NCBI GenBank assembly: GCA_018645325.1
Contig: JABGOU010000011.1
Location: forward strand, 1-64,000
Length of the DNA stretch: 64,000 nt
From: Desulfobacula sp.
GTDB taxonomy: Bacteria > Desulfobacterota > Desulfobacteria > Desulfobacterales > Desulfobacteraceae
Reading direction: 5' to 3'
Shown: positions 57,048 to 64,000 of the stretch, piece by piece
How positions within the stretch are numbered: the stretch's first letter is position 1
Layout: every line of letters begins with the position of its first letter
Notes under the pieces: model-generated
What the model was told of the DNA's origin: nothing
The model's input: the letters and a program-made list of their open reading frames with translations, nothing else
Database searches by the model: none
Program-made: the position numbers and the translations under genes

Positions 57048-57827
57048 ATGTCAAAACTATCTGTTTATATTATTGCATTTAATGAAGAAAAAAAAATAAA
57101 ACAGGCCCTTCAAAGTGTTGAATGGGCAGATGAAATTATTGTTGCAGACTCGTTCAGCACGGATCGTACACAAGTGATTGCAAAAGAGTTTGGCGCAAAG
57201 GTCATTCAAATACCTTTTAACGGGTTTGGAGAGCTGAGGAATATTGCCATTAAAGCCTGCAGTCATGATTGGATATTCAGCCTGGATTCTGATGAGCGAT
57301 GTACAAGACTCGCCAAAGAAGAGATGCTAAAAATTATTGGTTCCAAAGATAGCCTTGATGCATATTATGTCCCGAGAAAAAATTATTTTATGGGAAAATG
57401 GATCCGCTATTCAGGATTTTATCCAGACTTTCGCCAACCCCAGTTATTCAGGAAAGGGGTGTTAAAGTTTAAAAACGATGCAGTCCACGAACGCTATGAA
57501 GTGATCTCTAATAAAAAATGCGGCTATTTAAAATCAAATATTTATCAGGTGCCATTTAAAGACCTTGAGGAAGTGATTCACAAAACCAATCGATATTCCA
57601 CCCTTGGGGCCCAGAAATTACAGGCTGCAAACAAAAAATCAAGTATGTCAAAAGCCCTGTTTCATGGTTTTTGGGCAGGGTTTACCCTGTATATATTAAA
57701 ATTTGGGTTTTTAGACGGGTGGCCAGGGTTTATAATTGCCCTTGGAAATTTTGAGGGAACCTTTTATAAGTATGCAAAGTTTTATTTCAAAAATAGAGGC
57801 CTTGACTCTCTTTTAAAGCCAAAATAA
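57048..57827 (+). CDS. Family 2 glycosyltransferase, WaaE/KdtX (LgtF)-like
   Basis: 259 residues. SVYIIAFNEEKKI, IIVADSFSTDRT, FSLDSDERC (DXD) and YFMGKWIRYSGFYPDFRQPQLF match the WaaE/KdtX core beta-glucosyltransferase group. It adds a hexose to inner-core heptose in related bacteria; the donor here is inferred. It lies about 130 bp after the preceding transferase. Confidence 0.82.
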   Translation: MSKLSVYIIAFNEEKKIKQALQSVEWADEIIVADSFSTDRTQVIAKEFGAKVIQIPFNGFGELRNIAIKACSHDWIFSLDSDERCTRLAKEEMLKIIGSKDSLDAYYVPRKNYFMGKWIRYSGFYPDFRQPQLFRKGVLKFKNDAVHERYEVISNKKCGYLKSNIYQVPFKDLEEVIHKTNRYSTLGAQKLQAANKKSSMSKALFHGFWAGFTLYILKFGFLDGWPGFIIALGNFEGTFYKYAKFYFKNRGLDSLLKPK

Positions 57828-57830
57828 ACT

Positions 57831-57964
57831 TTAATTATTCAGCTCTTGCGCTTGAAACCGTCCTGTCTGATGGATATTTGTTTCGAGGCTATTCGCTTAA
57901 CCTCCTGCAAATATCCATCAGACAGGGCTTTGGGGATATTTTTTTTAACTGGCTGAACAATTAC
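57831..57964 (+). mobile_element. MITE-like palindromic repeat (copy 5)
   Basis: 134 bp ending GCTGAACAATTAC, with exact flanking 8-mers AATAAACT (57823-57830 and 57965-57972). It lies between converging genes, 3 bp after one stop codon and 8 bp before the other. Confidence 0.92.
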
Positions 57965-57972
57965 AATAAACT

Positions 57973-59127
57973 TTAATAGGGAAGCCGGTCCATTTTCACC
58001 TGGTGAAGCCGGTAGAGCCTGATTATATTTTTACCCATTGTATTGATGGTATGATGTTTTTTTATATGAGCAAGGGCTGATTCAACACGTTTTCTGGTGG
58101 CATCTTTATACTGCAGTGTCAGGAGAATCTTTTCGGCAAGATCGGAAGAATCATCAGTATCAAACAACAGCCCCGTCTTTTCATTATCAATGATATCAAC
58201 AATACCTCCGCTTTTTGAACCTACTACCGGGCATTCACAAATCATGGCTTCCAAAAGTGACTGAGGTATGCCTTCAAAAGGGATACCGTTAATATCCCTT
58301 GATGGTAGAACTTTACAGTCAATTGCCCGGTAATACTGCCAGACATTTTTTTTTAAGCCTGTAAAATGGATATAATCCTCTATCTGAAGTTCCTTTGCCT
58401 GTTTTTTAAGAAGATTAATATAGTCATTAGTTCCTCCACCCACAATGGCAACATGATAGCCTGAAAGTTTGGGCCTGGCTTTTTTAAACGCCTCAAGAAG
58501 GCATGAAACTCCCTTGTCCTTAGAAACTCTTCCCACAAATCCTATAAACTTTGTTTTCGGATCAAGGCCGAGTTCTTTTGCAAGCACCTTTCTTGCTTCG
58601 ATTTTTTTCAAGAGAAAATTTGGTTCCATAATACCACTTGGCATGGAAAAGATCTGCATGTCTTTGAGCTTAAACACTTTTTGAAGATGTCTGGTGGTAT
58701 AGTCTGCTGTGGTAAAAATATAATGGCACCATTTTTTGTATACCAGCCTGTTATACCAGGAGTTTTTTACATGGGCACTGATATGTCGTGAAAGAATTCT
58801 TAAAGGGACATGGTTGTTTTTTGCTGCAAAAAGGGCTAACTTGGAGTCCTTGTTTCCATGGGTGTTGATTATGTCGGGTTTTTCATCCTTAAAGATACGT
58901 TTTAATATCTTGTAATCTTTTATGATTGAAAACCTGTTAAACTCAATCCCATAGACTTTAAATCCGGCGGCCACAGCTTTTAAGAATAAAGGAGTATTCT
59001 TTGGAGCAGCAATAACAATATTGTGTCCATTCTTCTTCATCCAGACAGATTCATTGAAAATCCTTTTTTCAAGGCCTCCCCATTGAGTATGACAAGTGGT
59101 ATGAAGTATTTTATAAAGGGATCTCAT
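57973..59127 (-). CDS. Family 4 glycosyltransferase
   Basis: 384 residues, GT-B. QWGGLEKRIFNESVWMKKNGH at the N-terminus; FIGFVGRVSKDKGVSCLLEAF and LPSRDINGIPFEGIPQSLLEAM (the EX7E-like donor site) in the second half. It probably extends the LPS core or outer core. Same strand as, and 6 bp from, kdsB. Confidence 0.82.
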   Translation of the reverse strand: MRSLYKILHTTCHTQWGGLEKRIFNESVWMKKNGHNIVIAAPKNTPLFLKAVAAGFKVYGIEFNRFSIIKDYKILKRIFKDEKPDIINTHGNKDSKLALFAAKNNHVPLRILSRHISAHVKNSWYNRLVYKKWCHYIFTTADYTTRHLQKVFKLKDMQIFSMPSGIMEPNFLLKKIEARKVLAKELGLDPKTKFIGFVGRVSKDKGVSCLLEAFKKARPKLSGYHVAIVGGGTNDYINLLKKQAKELQIEDYIHFTGLKKNVWQYYRAIDCKVLPSRDINGIPFEGIPQSLLEAMICECPVVGSKSGGIVDIIDNEKTGLLFDTDDSSDLAEKILLTLQYKDATRKRVESALAHIKKHHTINTMGKNIIRLYRLHQVKMDRLPY

Positions 59128-59133
59128 CTTAGA

Positions 59134-59868
59134 TTAAGAATGTAAAAGTTTTGCTTCAATTCTTTTGATATCGCAAGGCAGATCAATTTCAGGAGAATCG
59201 TATTGGGTTATAACCACCTTGATTCTATAACCAAATTCAAGCACTCTTAATTGTTCTAGTTTTTCAATATGCTCGCAGGTTCCTGTGGGAAGTGTAACAA
59301 GAGTATCCAGAAAGCTTTTTTTGTAGGCATAGAATCCAAGGTGTTTGTAAAAATCCGCCTTTGTTTCCAGATCTCTTGGATAGGGGATCTGGGCCCTTGA
59401 AAAATAAAGGGCAAATCCATTATTATCAAAGGTAACCTTTACATCCTTGGGATCAGTTATTTCCCTTTCATCTTTTATTTTAAAGGCAAGAGTGGACATT
59501 ACAAGTGCAGGATCATGGCTGAATGGTGAAATCATTTCATCAATAGTCAATGGATTAAATACGGGCTGATCACCCTGGATATTTACTATAATGTCATCGG
59601 CGCCGAGATTTAATATATCAGCCGCCTGGGCGACTCTGTCAGTTCCGGAGCGGCATTCATCAGATGTCATCACAGCTATTCCGCCAAAATGTTCTACCGT
59701 CTTGAATATACGTTCATCATCCGTTGCAACAATTGTTTTTGAGACAGCTTTTGATTTTTGAGTCTGTTCATACACTCTTTGTATCATTGGCTTTCCGTAA
59801 ACAAGAGCCAGAGGTTTTCCTTCAAACCGGCTTGATCCGTATCTGGATGGTATTACAGCAATGGTCAT
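59134..59868 (-). CDS. kdsB: CMP-3-deoxy-manno-octulosonate cytidylyltransferase
   Basis: 244 residues from the ATG at 59868 (GTGAG before it); a longer frame would overlap kdnB by about 80 bases. IAVIPSRYGSSRFEGKPL, then VATDDERI, SGTDRVAQA and VNIQGDQP are hallmarks. It activates Kdo with CTP. Its position directly after kdnB matches Shewanella, where KdsB activates Kdo8N. Confidence 0.93.
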   Translation of the reverse strand: MTIAVIPSRYGSSRFEGKPLALVYGKPMIQRVYEQTQKSKAVSKTIVATDDERIFKTVEHFGGIAVMTSDECRSGTDRVAQAADILNLGADDIIVNIQGDQPVFNPLTIDEMISPFSHDPALVMSTLAFKIKDEREITDPKDVKVTFDNNGFALYFSRAQIPYPRDLETKADFYKHLGFYAYKKSFLDTLVTLPTGTCEHIEKLEQLRVLEFGYRIKVVITQYDSPEIDLPCDIKRIEAKLLHS

Positions 59869-59879
59869 GTCAGTCTCAC

Positions 59880-62150
<2,271 letters not shown>

Positions 62151-62248
62151 TTATAATACGTTGACAGCTAAATATTTCAAGTCATGGATAAGTATCATAA
62201 TAAACAACCAGTTTTCAAGGTCTGGTCCAATAAATTGCAGGGCCAACT

Positions 62249-62307
62249 AGGGAGGAAGGACCGAAGTCAACGCAGCAGGTGGTACCTTGATGGTGGATCA
62301 GGGTCAA
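62249..62307 (+). repeat. Dispersed repeat, short copy C, in a 385-bp spacer
   Basis: Matches only the last ~55 bases of copies A and B (GGAGGAAGGACCGAAGTCAA to GGATCAGGGTCAA). The rest of the spacer 62139-62523 holds no gene: the kdnA ribosome site at one end, the ABM gene's AAAGGAGGG at the other, and a possible gene-end relic on the minus strand at about 62385-62440. Confidence 0.6.
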
Positions 62308-62523
62308 AAAGGTACATTGTCTTAATACTATACATGTGTTAAATTATGATGAGTGTTCGATGCAGAAGTCCCATAACCAATTCACTAGGAAAAAACTCTT
62401 GCTCTAACTTCAATCTCGCTCCATTCAGCAGATAACACCTTTTTAGATTAATAAATAACGATTCGATTTAGGTTAAGTTAAATCAATTTTTTAAAAAAGA
62501 CTGAGTCAATAAAGGAGGGTATC

Positions 62524-62868
62524 ATGATTGTAAAAGTTATCATTAAAAGGGATGTGGCTGATGGTATGGAAAAAGATTTTTTTTCACAACTTAAAAATCT
62601 TCGTTTCAATGCAATGGATCAAAAAGGTTATATCTCGGGAGAAACTCTTATTTGTGCTGAAAATACAAACAAAGTAGTGGTGATCAGCAAATGGGAAACA
62701 CTGAAAGATTGGAATAACTGGAAAAATAATGATCAGAGAATAGAAATTGATGCCAGGCTCAATGAACTCCAGGTCAACCCGACAATTTATGAGCCCTATG
62801 TTTTTAGCAAGTATAAAGTCGCTGCGGAACAGGGTTTTCCACTTCCGCTACAGAACCAGCAGTTGTAA
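62524..62868 (+). CDS. Antibiotic biosynthesis monooxygenase (ABM)-domain protein
   Basis: 114 residues, one ferredoxin-like ABM/LsrG domain: VKVIIKRDVADGMEKDFFSQL, GYISGETLIC, VVVISKWETLKDWNNW and a final YEPYVF. It could be a small monooxygenase, a haem-degrading enzyme or a stress protein; no neighbour decides. The ATG has AAAGGAGGG before it. Isolated gene. Confidence 0.78.
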   Translation: MIVKVIIKRDVADGMEKDFFSQLKNLRFNAMDQKGYISGETLICAENTNKVVVISKWETLKDWNNWKNNDQRIEIDARLNELQVNPTIYEPYVFSKYKVAAEQGFPLPLQNQQL

Positions 62869-62900
62869 AGTAAGGTTGCAAACCTCATGAAGGTTGCCCA

Positions 62901-63227
62901 TTAAAAATCAAAATCTTTGATCGTTTTAATCTTGTAAGCGCGAAAGGCCGGTGTTTCATAGGGGTGAACTTTCTCTAATTTACTCAACACCGAATTTATG
63001 TATTTATCCTGGCAGACCATTTCAACCTTAAATTCGCGCACTTGTTCTACCTTGTTATTATCACCAATAAAAGGGGTGCTGCCATGTAAGGGCCTGAACT
63101 GGCCTGTGCCACGCGTCTCCCATGAACATGAATCATAATTACCTAATTTGCCGGCGCCTTCCTCAAAAAGAGCCTTTTTAACTTCCACAAGATGTGATTC
63201 AGGCACATAAAAACATAATTGATACAT
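62901..63227 (-). CDS. NIF3/YqfO C-terminal-type (CutA/PII-like) protein
   Basis: 108 residues. LCFYVPESHLVEVKKALFEEGAGKLGNYDSCSW, RGTGQFRPL and HPYETPAFRAY match the middle domain inserted in YqfO/NIF3-like proteins; here it stands alone. Trimeric PII-like folds of this type may bind small ligands or metals. Function unknown. It converges with the ABM gene. Confidence 0.78.
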   Translation of the reverse strand: MYQLCFYVPESHLVEVKKALFEEGAGKLGNYDSCSWETRGTGQFRPLHGSTPFIGDNNKVEQVREFKVEMVCQDKYINSVLSKLEKVHPYETPAFRAYKIKTIKDFDF

Positions 63228-63462
63228 GTGATGTCCTTTTAAAATTTGATTAATAAATCAATACCAATCTTTTAGGGTATGTGTAAAGAGACAGCCAATT
63301 ATATTTATCTGACAGATTCCCTGCCCGGAATACCTGAAAAACTTTTATGCAAGGTTAGGGTTTATACTTTAATTGAATGAATATGTACTTGCCTTAGAAA
63401 CAAGGTCCTGATACACATCATTGTCGATTGTTTGTATTGTACAAAGAGGAAGATAGATACCA

Positions 63463-64000
63463 ATGGAAACAAATAAACTGACCGGACCTCCCATGACCTT
63501 GGCCTGGTTTATCTGGGGCCTGGGTGCCCTTTTCTATCTGGCTGGATTTTTCCAGCGGGTGGCTCCGGCCGTAATGACCCAGGAGCTGATGCAGGATTTT
63601 CATATCTCTGCCTCGGGTCTGGGACATCTGTCTGGGCTTTATTTTTATTCCTATGTGGCCATGCAGATTCCAACAGGAATTCTTGCCGATACCCTGGGCC
63701 CGAGAAAACTTTTGACAGCAGGCTGTATGGTTGCGGGTATGGGCACTCTGCTTTTTGCCCTGTCTACTCAATTTTTCTGGGCCGGACTGGGTCGGCTTCT
63801 CATAGGCGGATCAGTGGCAGTTGCATTTGTGGGGCTGCTCAAGCTTTCCTCTTCCTGGTTTCCAAAAAAAATCTATGCCTTTGTTGCAGGTAATGCTTTA
63901 TCCATAGGGCTCATTGGCGCTGTAACAGCAGGGCCTCCTTTAAGATTTCTCCTGGATACATTTGCCTGGCGTCAGGTAATCACCACTACGGGCTTGATGA
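63463..64000 (+). CDS. MFS transporter (N-terminal part; runs off the window)
   Basis: From ATG 63463, with GAGGAAG about 12 bases before. 179 codons are open to the end of the window, so the stop is not seen. Five or so membrane helices are visible. The MFS motif A is GILADTLGPRK between helices 2 and 3. Helix 1 begins TLAWFIWGLGALFYLAGFFQR, as in organic-acid/nitrate-porter-like members. Substrate unknown. The opposite-strand frame at 63418-63771 is its shadow. Confidence 0.85.
   Translation, partial: METNKLTGPPMTLAWFIWGLGALFYLAGFFQRVAPAVMTQELMQDFHISASGLGHLSGLYFYSYVAMQIPTGILADTLGPRKLLTAGCMVAGMGTLLFALSTQFFWAGLGRLLIGGSVAVAFVGLLKLSSSWFPKKIYAFVAGNALSIGLIGAVTAGPPLRFLLDTFAWRQVITTTGLM

Noticed and set aside
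62153-62180. TTGAAA-16-TATTAT promoter before kdnA (minus strand)
   Set aside because: The transcript would begin inside the ribosome binding site; not convincing.
63418-63771. Minus-strand frame of 117 codons at the right edge
   Set aside because: Antisense to the MFS transporter, which has motif A and clear membrane helices.

Overview
The window is AT-rich bacterial chromosome from a Gram-negative, most likely a sulfate-reducing member of the Desulfobacteraceae (Desulfobacula/Desulfobacter type). This is an inference from three things: a complete run of LPS genes, the rpsB-tsf-pyrH-frr-uppS-cdsA-dxr-rseP order, and an IscA/HesB-family protein with an in-frame UGA that looks like selenocysteine. 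Most of the window is ordinary core genome. TTG starts with good ribosome binding sites recur (rpsU, uppS, larE, lpxK and an ATP-grasp gene).

Layout. 1-3.3 kb: accessory oxidoreductase and hydrolase genes, an acyltransferase remnant, a small zinc-ribbon membrane protein and two copies of a short mobile repeat. 3.3-7.1 kb (minus): eno, a LolA-like protein, pyrG. 7.3-12.1 kb (plus): adk, rpsU, folC, tRNA-Arg, a glycosyltransferase and a methyltransferase. 12.3-15.6 kb: ChaN-like lipoprotein, FAD oxidoreductase, thioesterase. 15.6-22.2 kb (minus): methyltransferase, ftsK, RNase J, a small conserved gene, EamA and DUF554 membrane proteins. 22.2-37.1 kb (minus): purQ, purL, rseP, dxr, cdsA, uppS, frr, pyrH, tsf, rpsB, prmC, prfA, rpmE, rho, coaE, that is translation, isoprenoid, phospholipid and purine genes. 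37.2-42.2 kb: ndk, larE, tRNA-Gln, a hicAB-like pair, a lysA-like decarboxylase and a kinase. 42.7-48.3 kb: mechanosensitive channel, orphan gene, ATP-grasp gene, galE, the putative selenoprotein, thiamine pyrophosphokinase. 48.4-62.1 kb: an LPS inner-core block (lptF, lptG, waaA, lpxK, lpxL-like, waaF, waaC, three glycosyltransferases) facing a minus-strand kdnA-kdnB-kdsB cassette. That cassette predicts 8-amino-3,8-dideoxy-Kdo (Kdo8N) in place of, or alongside, Kdo. 62.5-64 kb: ABM-domain protein, NIF3/YqfO-like protein, and an MFS transporter cut by the window end.

The most interesting signals are: (1) the UGA-containing IscA/HesB-like gene at 47173-47490, with its own promoter, a SECIS-like hairpin and a terminator; (2) a family of about 134-bp palindromic MITE-like elements, six copies here, with 13-bp terminal inverted repeats and exact or near-exact 8-bp target-site duplications at all five complete copies; (3) the Kdo8N cassette next to the LPS core genes; (4) a second dispersed repeat of about 170-210 bp, two long copies and one short piece, one of which supplies the stop codon of a neighbouring gene; (5) a 27-bp-stem hairpin at 21407-21464 that shares an arm motif with another hairpin at 3288-3327. 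No CRISPR array, prophage or complete insertion sequence was found.
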